From positions 18,961-82,960 of the forward strand of contig UQGL01000009.1 of NCBI GenBank assembly GCA_900540595.1: DNA of 64,000 bases. Direction: 5' to 3'. Position 1 is the first letter of the stretch; the number at the start of each line of letters is the position of its first letter. This document shows positions 49,154-56,694 of the stretch, piece by piece. The stretch comes from an uncultured Oscillospiraceae bacterium. Its GTDB lineage: Bacteria; Bacillota; Clostridia; Oscillospirales; Ruminococcaceae. The notes under the pieces were generated by a model. It searched no databases and was not told the DNA's origin. It was given only the letters and a program-made list of their open reading frames with translations. The position numbers and the translations under genes were made by a program.

Positions 49154-49711
49154 TCAATATAAGGTTCTTCGCACGATCTCCAGCACGGCGCTGGGGTCAT
49201 AATCCTGCCGCAGCAGCGCGGACAACAGCTGTGAAAACAGCACTTCGGCAAATTTTTCTGCCGTGAACTGCTCATCAAAGGCATCGGGCCGGATTCTGGC
49301 ATCCTGCCTGAGGACTGCGCACAGCCCCATGAGCATGTGGTGCCAGGCCTGCTGCATATGGCGCTTGCCGTCAGCCTTTTCGTCCCGCATAAAGCCGAGC
49401 GAATGCAGTGTGAAAAAGCCGGGATACTGCTCACAGCCGTAGGCCATCCGCTCATACATCCAGATCACGCAGGCCTGCACATCCTGAAAGACGGCGGCAT
49501 CCTCCGGGCGGTGGAAGATCTCGCACCAGACGCTTTCAACGGTGGCGCTGACCAGCTCCGCCTTGGAGTCAAAATAGTTGTAAATAGAGCCTACCGACAC
49601 CCCGCACGCCGCCGCAACAGAGCGGATGCTGACAGCAGACCACCCCTGCTCTTGGATCAGCGCACGGCTGGTTTTCAGGATCTCCTCTTTGGATGTGACG
49701 ATCGTATTCAT
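49154..49711 (-). CDS. TetR/AcrR-family regulator
   Basis: A 185-residue protein. The N-terminal TetR HTH is SKEEILKTSRALIQEQGWSAVSIRSVAAACGVSVGSIYNYFDSKAEL (given as separate blocks: helix 1 SKEEILKTSRALIQEQG, helices 2-3 SVAAACGVSVGSIYNYF). The C-terminal ligand domain is not assignable. ATG 49711 has GAGGTG upstream. It lies upstream of the membrane protein gene in the same direction, and both carry the same operator. Confidence 0.88.
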   Translation of the reverse strand: MNTIVTSKEEILKTSRALIQEQGWSAVSIRSVAAACGVSVGSIYNYFDSKAELVSATVESVWCEIFHRPEDAAVFQDVQACVIWMYERMAYGCEQYPGFFTLHSLGFMRDEKADGKRHMQQAWHHMLMGLCAVLRQDARIRPDAFDEQFTAEKFAEVLFSQLLSALLRQDYDPSAVLEIVRRTLY

Positions 49712-49724
49712 GGGCACCTCAATA

Positions 49725-49737
49725 TGAACATTGTTCA
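49725..49737. promoter_or_regulatory. TetR operator upstream of its own gene
   Basis: TGAACA-T-TGTTCA lies 14 bp before the tetR start, the typical position for autorepression. Confidence 0.75.
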
Positions 49738-49857
49738 CTTACGGCTTTTATTATAGCTGCGCCCCTGCCCCCTGTCAACAGGAACGGAAAGGTTTTTTAT
49801 GAACTTTTTTCACAGGGAAGGCCCGGCCGCGCAGGGCACGGCGCGCCGCCTTGCCAT

Positions 49858-49917
49858 AAAAAAAGCCCCCTAGAAGAATGCCGCAAACCAACTTGGCTGC
49901 GTCATTTTCTATGGGGC
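49858..49917 (-). terminator. Terminator of the Arg-His-Gln tRNA operon
   Basis: On the minus strand GCCCCATAGAAAATG pairs with CATTCTTCTAGGGGGC across a 22-base loop, followed by TTTTTTT. It begins 2 bases after the tRNA-Gln CCA. Confidence 0.85.
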
Positions 49918-49918
49918 A

Positions 49919-49993
49919 TGGTTGGGCCGGCCGGATTTGAACCGACGGATGGAGGAGTCAAAGTCCTCTGCCTTACCGCTTGGCGACGGCCCA
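49919..49993 (-). tRNA. tRNA-Gln (anticodon TTG)
   Basis: 75 nt with encoded CCA. Acceptor TGGGCCG/CGGCCCA, anticodon arm AGGACTTTGACTCCT, T-arm GGTTCAAATCC. It is the third gene of the tRNA operon. Confidence 0.94.
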
Positions 49994-50040
49994 TTATAAA
50001 AAGAAAAGACCGCGCAGGAACGGGCCTGAACGGTCTTTGG

Positions 50041-50117
50041 TGGGGTGCCTAGAGAGATTCGAACTCTCGGCCTCCAGAGCCACAATCTGGCGCGCTAACC
50101 AACTGCGCCATAGGCAC
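50041..50117 (-). tRNA. tRNA-His (anticodon GTG)
   Basis: Acceptor GTGCCTA/TAGGCAC, an extra G at 50118 that can pair with the discriminator C, as in tRNA-His, anticodon loop TTGTGGC, encoded CCA. Confidence 0.95.
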
Positions 50118-50124
50118 CACATAA

Positions 50125-50198
<74 letters not shown>

Positions 50199-50239
50199 TT
50201 ATTGCGGGTTCTGCCCACAAGGGACATACTGCGTAAGTT

Positions 50240-50268
50240 ATTATAGCAACGCAATCGGTCTTTGTCAA
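50240..50268 (-). promoter_or_regulatory. Consensus promoter of the tRNA operon
   Basis: TTGACA (50268-50263), 17 bases, TATAAT (50245-50240) on the minus strand, the exact sigma-A consensus, about 40 bp before tRNA-Arg. Confidence 0.92.
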
Positions 50269-50286
50269 GCTTTTTCGGTAAGTTTT

Positions 50287-52134
50287 TTACAAAATCGGCG
50301 GTTTTTGCTCTACAAAGTACACCTCATACCATTCTATAAAGCAGTAAAACGCCCATATCTTCGTCATAGCGTTTGTTTTACCTGCCCGGTGGTCATCCAG
50401 CAGGGCGCAGAGCGCCCCGGTGTCGAAAAAGCGCTCGGCCACCGGGCCGGTGAATTTGGCCTTCACCCGCGCATAGTATTCGTCCTGCCGCAGCCAGTCG
50501 GCCAGCGGCACGGGGAACCCGCGCTTAGGGTTTGTGGCCAGCGCCCGGGGCAGGCGGCGTGCCGCAGCGGCGCGCAGGGCAATCTTGCCCCGCCGCGCGG
50601 TGCAGCGGTACCGCCGGGGCAGCCCCAGCGCCACAGCCAGCACCCGCCGGTCCAAAAACGGCACCCGCAGCTCAAGGCTGTGGGCCATACTCATCCGGTC
50701 CGCCTTGCGCAAAATGTCCCGCGGCAGCCATGTCTGCAGATCCACCCACTGCAGGGCCGTCGGCTCATCCAAGCCGCGCACCTTATCAAAATACGGCTTG
50801 CAGCGGTGGGCCGGGTCGGGCGTGTTGGGCGAGCGCTTCAAATATTTATCGCGCTCCTGCGGGGTCTCAAACACATAGTTGGCCCGGGCGCAGCGCTGCC
50901 AGCGGGTCTGTGTGCCCCGGCGCAGAAGGCCGCACCCCGGCAGCAGTGCAGCCAGCGCGCGGCGCACCGGGCGCGGCATCCGCTGCCAGCCCTCGGCCCA
51001 GACGGCCTGCCGGTACAGCGGGTAGCCGCCGAACAGCTCATCCGCCCCCTCACCTGACAGCACCACTTTTACACGCTGCCGCGCGGTTTTGCACAGAAAA
51101 TACAGCGGCACCTCCGCCGGGTTGGGCATCGGCTCGTCAAGATACCACTGGATCGCGCGGTTGGCGTCAAAGAACGCCTCGGCCGTAACAGTCGTTTCGG
51201 TCAGGGGCACGCCCAGCGCCGTCGCAGCCGCGCGGGCGGCGGGCAGCTCGGAATACTTTTCCTCCCGATAGCCGACCGAAAAGCACTGTACCGCAGGCTG
51301 GTTGCGCGCCGTCTCCCGCACGACCAGCGAGGAATCCACCCCGCCGGAGAGAAAGCACCCGACCTCCACATCCGCGATGCGGTGGGCGGCGGCGCTGTCC
51401 GCCAAAGCATCGCCGATTGCTTGCGCCCAGCTGCGCAGGCTGCGGCCCCGCTGTACCCGAAAGCGCGGCGCGGCGTAGCGCTGCAGGGTCACGCGGCCGT
51501 TTTGCCAGCACAGCGTATGGGCAGGCGGCAGCTCATACACGCCCGCAAACAGTGTTTCCCGGTCGGGCAGGTACTCCATGCTGAGCCAGTCGGGCAGGCG
51601 GGCCTCGTTCAGCCGCTTTTCAAAGGCCGGGTGCGCCAGAAACGCCTTGATCTCGCTGGCAAAAAGCAGGCACGCCCCCTTTTGGTAATAGTACAGCGGC
51701 TTGATGCCGAAAAGATCCCGCGCGCAGAACAGGGTACCGGCGGCGCGGTCCCACAGAGCAAACGCGAACATCCCGCGCAGATGCCGGGGCAGCGCCGCGC
51801 CCCATGCCTCATACCCGTGCAGCAGGACCTCGGTGTCGGAGTCAGTGGCAAAGGTGTGGCCCAACCGGCGCAGCTCTGCGCGCAGCGGCTTATAGTTGTA
51901 GATCTCGCCGTTGAACACCACCACAAGGGTGCCGTCCTCGTTGAACATCGGCTGGCCGCCGCCGTTCACATCTATGATCGACAGACGGCGGTGGCCCAGT
52001 GCGGCGCGCGTGTCGGCATAATAGCCCTCGCCGTCCGGCCCGCGGTGGCGGATAAGCGCTGCCATTGCCTTGGCCGTTTGCCGGGCCGATGCCGGGTCAA
52101 GGTATTCTGCCGTAAAACCGACGATGCCGCACAT
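50287..52134 (-). CDS. asnB: Asparagine synthase (glutamine-hydrolysing), paralogue 1
   Basis: A 615-residue protein. It has an N-terminal class II glutaminase with Cys2 (MCGIVGF), RHRGPDGEGYY and NGEIYNY, then a synthetase domain with the pyrophosphate loop FLSGGVDSSLV (about residue 260), SGEGADELFGGYP and SMAHSLELRVPFLDRRV. The family aminates a carboxylate through an acyl-AMP. GGGGTG lies 8 bases before ATG, and it starts 8 bases after the ATP-grasp gene, so they are one operon. Besides free Asn synthesis, AsnB/AsnH proteins amidate diaminopimelate or D-Asp in peptidoglycan, a credible role here given murE and the ATP-grasp gene. Confidence 0.92.
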   Translation of the reverse strand: MCGIVGFTAEYLDPASARQTAKAMAALIRHRGPDGEGYYADTRAALGHRRLSIIDVNGGGQPMFNEDGTLVVVFNGEIYNYKPLRAELRRLGHTFATDSDTEVLLHGYEAWGAALPRHLRGMFAFALWDRAAGTLFCARDLFGIKPLYYYQKGACLLFASEIKAFLAHPAFEKRLNEARLPDWLSMEYLPDRETLFAGVYELPPAHTLCWQNGRVTLQRYAAPRFRVQRGRSLRSWAQAIGDALADSAAAHRIADVEVGCFLSGGVDSSLVVRETARNQPAVQCFSVGYREEKYSELPAARAAATALGVPLTETTVTAEAFFDANRAIQWYLDEPMPNPAEVPLYFLCKTARQRVKVVLSGEGADELFGGYPLYRQAVWAEGWQRMPRPVRRALAALLPGCGLLRRGTQTRWQRCARANYVFETPQERDKYLKRSPNTPDPAHRCKPYFDKVRGLDEPTALQWVDLQTWLPRDILRKADRMSMAHSLELRVPFLDRRVLAVALGLPRRYRCTARRGKIALRAAAARRLPRALATNPKRGFPVPLADWLRQDEYYARVKAKFTGPVAERFFDTGALCALLDDHRAGKTNAMTKIWAFYCFIEWYEVYFVEQKPPIL

Positions 52135-52142
52135 GTCTGCTG

Positions 52143-53357
52143 TCACCCCTTTTCCAATCGCTGTCGCTGCCCCTGCAGCTTGCGGGCATACCCGCATTGC
52201 CGCATCACAAACCAGATCCGCCGGGGCGCGCCCTCCCCTGCCGCCAGCAGATGGGCGCTGGCTCTGCCGCGGCGCCGCAGGAGAGCGGCGCGGTGCAGCA
52301 GCAGCCTGCTGGAGCAGTGCCGCCGCACCACGCACCATGGCGCAGTGTGCCAGACGGCGGGGCGCAGCTTAGGCGGCGTGACAGGGCCGCAGCAGAGCAG
52401 ATCCTCCACCAGCGGCCTTGCCAGCGGCGCACCCGCGGCATCGCAGTAAAACGATGCGCGGCCCGGGCGGGGGTTCAGCTCAAACAGAACCGGCTCACTG
52501 CGGCGGTCGTATTTCAAATCAAAATTGGCGTAGCCGCGCCAGCCCGCCGCCTGCAACAGCCCCCGCAGGGTGTCCAGCAGGGCGGTGTCCTGCCGGGCAG
52601 GCTCCACCAGCACGGCGGCATAGTTGCCGGTGCCCTCGGGCGTGCGCTCCTGCAAAAGGGGCTGCCCCTGCACGACCCACGGCACGCTGCCGTCCCGCGC
52701 ACAGTAGGCATTCACGACCCCCAGACGGGTATCCGGGCCGGGGATGTACTCCTGCAGGAGCATAGCGCCGCAGTAGCTGCTGCGGCAGACTGCGTCCAGA
52801 ACAGCGCGCAGCGCGGCGGCGTTCCCCGCCAGATACACCTTGCGTTTCCCGGGAAAGCGGCAGCGCGCCCACGCATCGGAGTCCGCCGGCTTGACGATGA
52901 CCGGCCAGCCGAACGGCAGGTCCGGCACCGCGCCGCCGGGGCAGAATACCACCGTTTGGGGCGTGCGCAGCCCGGCAGCGCGGCAGGCGGCGGCAAAGCG
53001 CTGCTTGTCGCTGAGTGCTTCGACGGCCTCGGGCGGCGGGCAGGCAAAGCGGTAGGCCCCGCGCAGGGCATCGGCATGGCGTGCCAGCAGGCGGGTGTAG
53101 CCGTCCGCACAGGGGACGAGCAGCCGCGTTTTGCCGGGGTGCTGTGCGGCCAGACCGAGCAGCGTGGCGGTGAACACGGTGTCCTGCGCAAACGCCGGGT
53201 CCTGCACAGCAACGCGGACAAGGCGGCTGCAGGCCAGCGCCGGCAGCGCACGGCGGCAGACGGCAAGGCTGCGGACACCGCAGGTTTCATAAAAGCTGCG
53301 GGCCATGCCGTAGACATTGGCATCCCCGCCCAGCAGCACCGGCAGAATCTGCGGCAT
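52143..53357 (-). CDS. ATP-grasp carboxylate-amine ligase (D-aspartate-ligase-like)
   Basis: A 404-residue protein. It starts PVLLGGDANVYGMARSFYE, the pre-ATP-grasp Rossmann motif typical of Firmicute carboxylate-amine ligases related to enterococcal D-Asp ligase. The ATP-grasp core has WPVIVKPADSDAW, LLQEYIPGPD, and the metal motif LFELNPRPGR (Glu-Asn). The family joins a carboxylate to an amine through an acyl phosphate. ATG 53357 follows GGGGGG. It is the first gene of the operon with asnB paralogue 1. The C-terminal ~80 residues are Arg-rich and unusual. Confidence 0.75.
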   Translation of the reverse strand: MPQILPVLLGGDANVYGMARSFYETCGVRSLAVCRRALPALACSRLVRVAVQDPAFAQDTVFTATLLGLAAQHPGKTRLLVPCADGYTRLLARHADALRGAYRFACPPPEAVEALSDKQRFAAACRAAGLRTPQTVVFCPGGAVPDLPFGWPVIVKPADSDAWARCRFPGKRKVYLAGNAAALRAVLDAVCRSSYCGAMLLQEYIPGPDTRLGVVNAYCARDGSVPWVVQGQPLLQERTPEGTGNYAAVLVEPARQDTALLDTLRGLLQAAGWRGYANFDLKYDRRSEPVLFELNPRPGRASFYCDAAGAPLARPLVEDLLCCGPVTPPKLRPAVWHTAPWCVVRRHCSSRLLLHRAALLRRRGRASAHLLAAGEGAPRRIWFVMRQCGYARKLQGQRQRLEKG

Positions 53358-53408
53358 AAAAATCCCCCCTGTGGCAGTATATGCCGCAAGGGGGCGTTTA
53401 TTCTTTTT

Positions 53409-53556
53409 GCCTTCTCCCATAGGGAGAAGGTGGCCCCGCAGGGCCGGATGAGGGGCAGGTATACCACAGCCGCCCGGCAAATGGGTTCTGTTGGCAAGGC
53501 TGCCCCTCATCCGCCCTCGGTCGGGGCCTCGGGCACCTTCCCCCAAGGGGGAAGGC
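53409..53556. repeat. Composite intergenic repeat, copy 2
   Basis: Begins CCTTCTCCCATAGGGAGAAGG, then GGATGAGGGGCAG; ends CTGCCCCTCATCCGCC..., GGCACCTTCCCCCAAGGGGGAAGG. The GATGAGGGGC and GCCCCTCATC blocks pair. Same design as 42446-42583 and 60190-60340. Between the ATP-grasp promoter and the HTH gene's 3' end. Confidence 0.8.
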
Positions 53557-53562
53557 TTTCTG

Positions 53563-54747
53563 TTATTTCTCCGTCAGCGGCATTTCCTCCGTCCAGACAT
53601 TTCCATTCGTGTCTGTCACACGCACAACGTACTTCGGCAGCGTCTCGCCGTCGTACTCCCAGCCGTTGATGACGGCATCATCGTAAAACGTGCCATTCCA
53701 GACGCTCTCGGTGCGGGAGGAATTGCCATAGCTGTACTCGCCCTCGCAATCCAGTACGGCGGTGGCTGTCGGCTCCCCGGCGTCGCCGTTCAGACGCAGG
53801 TCTATTTCCACCTGCGCAATCTGCATCCACGGCGGGGCGTCCACCTGCACCTCCACAGGGTAGCAGGTCAGGGTCAGGCGGTACTGCTTATTGCCGACCC
53901 GCCGCACGGAATACCCAAAGTCCAGACTGCTGCCCGCCGCACCCCAGACAATCGTCGGCTCGGTCATTTCGTCGTTGAAGTCCACCGTGCCTAAGCCCTC
54001 ACTGGTGGTCATACTGTCGGCGGTCCACTGCACGCTCAATTCATAGGTGCTGCCCACCGTAAAAATGATACCGCCTGCCGCAAAGCTGCCATCGGGCGCG
54101 GCGGTCATCTCATACAGCTGCGTATCATCACCGCAGCGCACGGCCAGCCGTGCGGTCGTGCCCGCGGCGGCTGTGCGCGGCGTGACCTGCACCTGCACAG
54201 GCATCCAGCTGCCCGCCGCGTCCCTGTGCAGCTTATCGGCAGGCAGCCAGCGCCAGTCCAGCACCGTGGTCTCCCCCATGCGGACGGCGTCCTGCAGCTC
54301 CGAAATCTGCGCCGAAAGGTCCGCCTGCTGGGCCGCGTAGCTGGATTGGATCGCAGCGTAATTCTGGTTCAGTGCGTTGATCTGCCGCTCATACTGCAGC
54401 GCCGTTCCGGCCAGCAGCCCCGCCAGCACAAGGAACGCCGCGCCCGCGGCACCGCCCCACAGCCGGCGGCGGCGCTTTTCCTCGGCATCGCGGGCGGCCA
54501 GCAGGTCGCGCAGGGCGTCCAGCGTCACGGCAGGCGCGGCGGGGTCGGCCTGCTCTGCCCCCAGCAGCGCGTCCACGCCAGTGCCCAGCTCCGCCGCCAG
54601 CGCCTGCAAATTGTCCAGCCCGGGCAGGGCGGTGTCCTTCTCCCACTTGCCCAGCGCCTGCCGGCTGACGCCGATTTTTTCGGCCAGCGCCTCCTGACTC
54701 ATTCCCTTTGCCTTGCGCGCGTTCTGGATGTTCTGTCCCAGTGTCAT
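53563..54747 (-). CDS. Membrane-spanning XRE-type regulator with extracellular domain
   Basis: A 394-residue protein. Residues 1-65 are a Cro/cI HTH (MSQEALAEKIGVSRQALGKWE). One membrane helix spans about 97-116 (GGAAGAAFLVLAGLLAGTAL). A coiled coil follows (ERQINALNQNYAAIQSSYAA) and then about 230 residues of beta-rich, Ig-like extracellular sequence. This is a one-component signal transducer: DNA-binding inside, sensing outside. It is divergent from asnB paralogue 2 + murE-like, with a perfect palindrome between them, so it probably controls the wall-precursor operon in response to an envelope signal. Confidence 0.8.
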   Translation of the reverse strand: MTLGQNIQNARKAKGMSQEALAEKIGVSRQALGKWEKDTALPGLDNLQALAAELGTGVDALLGAEQADPAAPAVTLDALRDLLAARDAEEKRRRRLWGGAAGAAFLVLAGLLAGTALQYERQINALNQNYAAIQSSYAAQQADLSAQISELQDAVRMGETTVLDWRWLPADKLHRDAAGSWMPVQVQVTPRTAAAGTTARLAVRCGDDTQLYEMTAAPDGSFAAGGIIFTVGSTYELSVQWTADSMTTSEGLGTVDFNDEMTEPTIVWGAAGSSLDFGYSVRRVGNKQYRLTLTCYPVEVQVDAPPWMQIAQVEIDLRLNGDAGEPTATAVLDCEGEYSYGNSSRTESVWNGTFYDDAVINGWEYDGETLPKYVVRVTDTNGNVWTEEMPLTEK

Positions 54748-54780
54748 TGTCTCGCCCTCTTTCCGCTTTGTTCTGACAAG

Positions 54781-54805
54781 ATTTTACCACAGCCTGTGGT
54801 AAAAT
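54781..54805. promoter_or_regulatory. Operator palindrome between HTH regulator and asnB/murE-like operon
   Basis: ATTTTACCACA-GCC-TGTGGTAAAAT, 11-bp perfect arms. It lies 34 bp from the regulator start and 66 bp from the asnB start. The GGTAAAAT half resembles a -10 element in both directions, so binding would block both promoters. Confidence 0.7.
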
Positions 54806-54870
54806 GCCAGCAAGTCGAGTGTACAAAACGGTAACGGCAGGTTGCTCTGCCGGGAAAGGACAATGATCTC

Positions 54871-56688
54871 ATGTGCGGAATTGCGGGATTCATCGCCGGG
54901 CAGGGCGCAGCTGATGCCGGGGCGCTTACCCCCATGCTGGCGCGCATCGCCCACCGCGGCCCGGACGGTCAGGGCACCTTTGTGGAGGGGCCTGCCGCCC
55001 TTGGCCACTGCCGGCTGGCGATCATCGACCTTGCGGGCGGTGCCCAGCCGCTGTACAGCGAGGATAAAAATCTGGTCATCGTTTTCAACGGCGAGATCTA
55101 CAACTACAAAGCCCTGACCGCCGAGCTGACGGCGCTGGGCCACTGCTTTGCGACCCGCACCGACACCGAGGTCCTGCTGCACGGGTGGGAGCAGTGGGGC
55201 CGCGAGCTTTTGCCCCGGCTGCGCGGCATGTTTGCCTTTGCGCTGTGGGACCGCCGGGCCGGGACGCTGTTCTGTGCGCGGGACATGTTCGGCATAAAGC
55301 CGCTGTACTACTGCCGCTGTGCGGACGGCACGCTGCTGTTTGCCAGCGAGATCAAGGCATTTCTGGACCACCCGTCCTTTGAAAAGCGGCTGAACGCGGC
55401 GCAGCTGCCGCTCTACTTATCCTGCCAGTATTCGCCGGGGCGGGACACCTTTTTTGCCGGGGTGGAGAAGCTGCTGCCCGGGCATTTTCTTATCTTCTCT
55501 GACGGCATCGTGCGCACAACGCGGTGGGTGCAGCCCGCCTTTCTGCCCGGGGAGACGCCGGTCCCGCCGTCCGAGCTGGAGGCTGTTCTGCGGGACAGCG
55601 CCGCCGCCCACAAGGTCGCCGATGTTGAGGTCGCAGGCTTTCTCTCCGGCGGGGTAGATTCCGCTTACATAACGGCGCTGGCACGCTCCGGCCGCACCTA
55701 CACGATCAGCTACGCCGAGCCGCGCTATGACGAGTCCTTCCCCGCCCGGGCGCTGGCGCGCAGCCTCGGCGTGCGCAACCGGGTGCGGCGCATCAGCCCC
55801 GGGGAGTTCTGGGACGCCGTGCCCGCCGTGCAGTACCACATGGACGAGCCGCTGGCCGATGCCGCTGCCGTGGCGCTCTACTTCCTGAACCGCGAGGCCG
55901 CGCGGGAGGTCAAGGTCTGCCTGTCGGGCGAGGGCGCAGATGAGCTGTTCGGCGGGTACAACATCTACCGCGACCCCTTTACCGCGCAGTGGTATGACCG
56001 TCTGCCGCCCTGGCTGCGCGGCGGTCTGGGCGCGGCGGCCGGGCTGCTGCCGCCCGGGCCGGGGGTGAATTTTCTGGTGCGGCGCGGCTGCCCGCTGGAG
56101 GAGCGGTACTTTGGCCCCACCGCCCTGATGACCGAGCGGGAAAAGCGCCGCCTGCTGGCCGACTATGAGGGGGACGGCGACCCGATGTTCCTGACGGAGG
56201 CCCTGTGGGACAGCACCGAGGGGCTGGACCCGGTGAGCCGGATGCAGCAGGTGGACATAAACCTCTGGCTGGCCGGGGACATCCTGCTTAAGGCGGACAA
56301 GATGAGCATGGCCCACAGCCTTGAGCTGCGGGTGCCGTTTCTGGACAAGGAGGTGTTTGCCCTGGCCGCTGCCCTGCCCGCCGCCGCCAAGGCCGATGCC
56401 CGCATGACGAAGATTGCCCTGCGGCAGGCGGCTGCACGCGCACTGCCCCCGGCCAGCGCCGCCCGCAAAAAGCTGGGCTTTCCCGTGCCGGTGCGGGACT
56501 GGCTGCGGCAGGAGCCCTACACCAGCCGGGTGCGCGCCGCCTTTGCGCGCCCGGCGGCTGCGCAGTTCTTTCGGCCGCAGGTGCTGCATAGTATGTTGAA
56601 CCGGCACCTGCACGGCGGCGACTGCTGGCGGCAGATCTGGTGCGTCTACAGTTTTCTGATCTGGTATGAGCAATTTTTTGGAGCGTGA
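54871..56688 (+). CDS. asnB: Asparagine synthase (glutamine-hydrolysing), paralogue 2
   Basis: A 605-residue protein with the same domain plan as paralogue 1: Cys2 glutaminase (MCGIAGF), RIAHRGPDGQG, NGEIYNYKAL, pyrophosphate loop FLSGGVDSAYI, SGEGADELFGGYN, SMAHSLELRVPFLDKEV. It starts 66 bp after the operator palindrome and is followed after 6 bp by a MurE-like gene. A MurE partner points to amidation of the third residue of the peptidoglycan stem, as known for AsnB of Bacillus and Lactobacillus (diaminopimelate amidation), rather than free Asn synthesis. Confidence 0.92.
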   Translation: MCGIAGFIAGQGAADAGALTPMLARIAHRGPDGQGTFVEGPAALGHCRLAIIDLAGGAQPLYSEDKNLVIVFNGEIYNYKALTAELTALGHCFATRTDTEVLLHGWEQWGRELLPRLRGMFAFALWDRRAGTLFCARDMFGIKPLYYCRCADGTLLFASEIKAFLDHPSFEKRLNAAQLPLYLSCQYSPGRDTFFAGVEKLLPGHFLIFSDGIVRTTRWVQPAFLPGETPVPPSELEAVLRDSAAAHKVADVEVAGFLSGGVDSAYITALARSGRTYTISYAEPRYDESFPARALARSLGVRNRVRRISPGEFWDAVPAVQYHMDEPLADAAAVALYFLNREAAREVKVCLSGEGADELFGGYNIYRDPFTAQWYDRLPPWLRGGLGAAAGLLPPGPGVNFLVRRGCPLEERYFGPTALMTEREKRRLLADYEGDGDPMFLTEALWDSTEGLDPVSRMQQVDINLWLAGDILLKADKMSMAHSLELRVPFLDKEVFALAAALPAAAKADARMTKIALRQAAARALPPASAARKKLGFPVPVRDWLRQEPYTSRVRAAFARPAAAQFFRPQVLHSMLNRHLHGGDCWRQIWCVYSFLIWYEQFFGA

Positions 56689-56694
56689 TGCCGA

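Noticed and set aside
54781..54805. Terminator instead of operator between the divergent genes
   Set aside because: The palindrome has only a 3-base centre, no T-run on either side, and lies between two gene starts, not ends.
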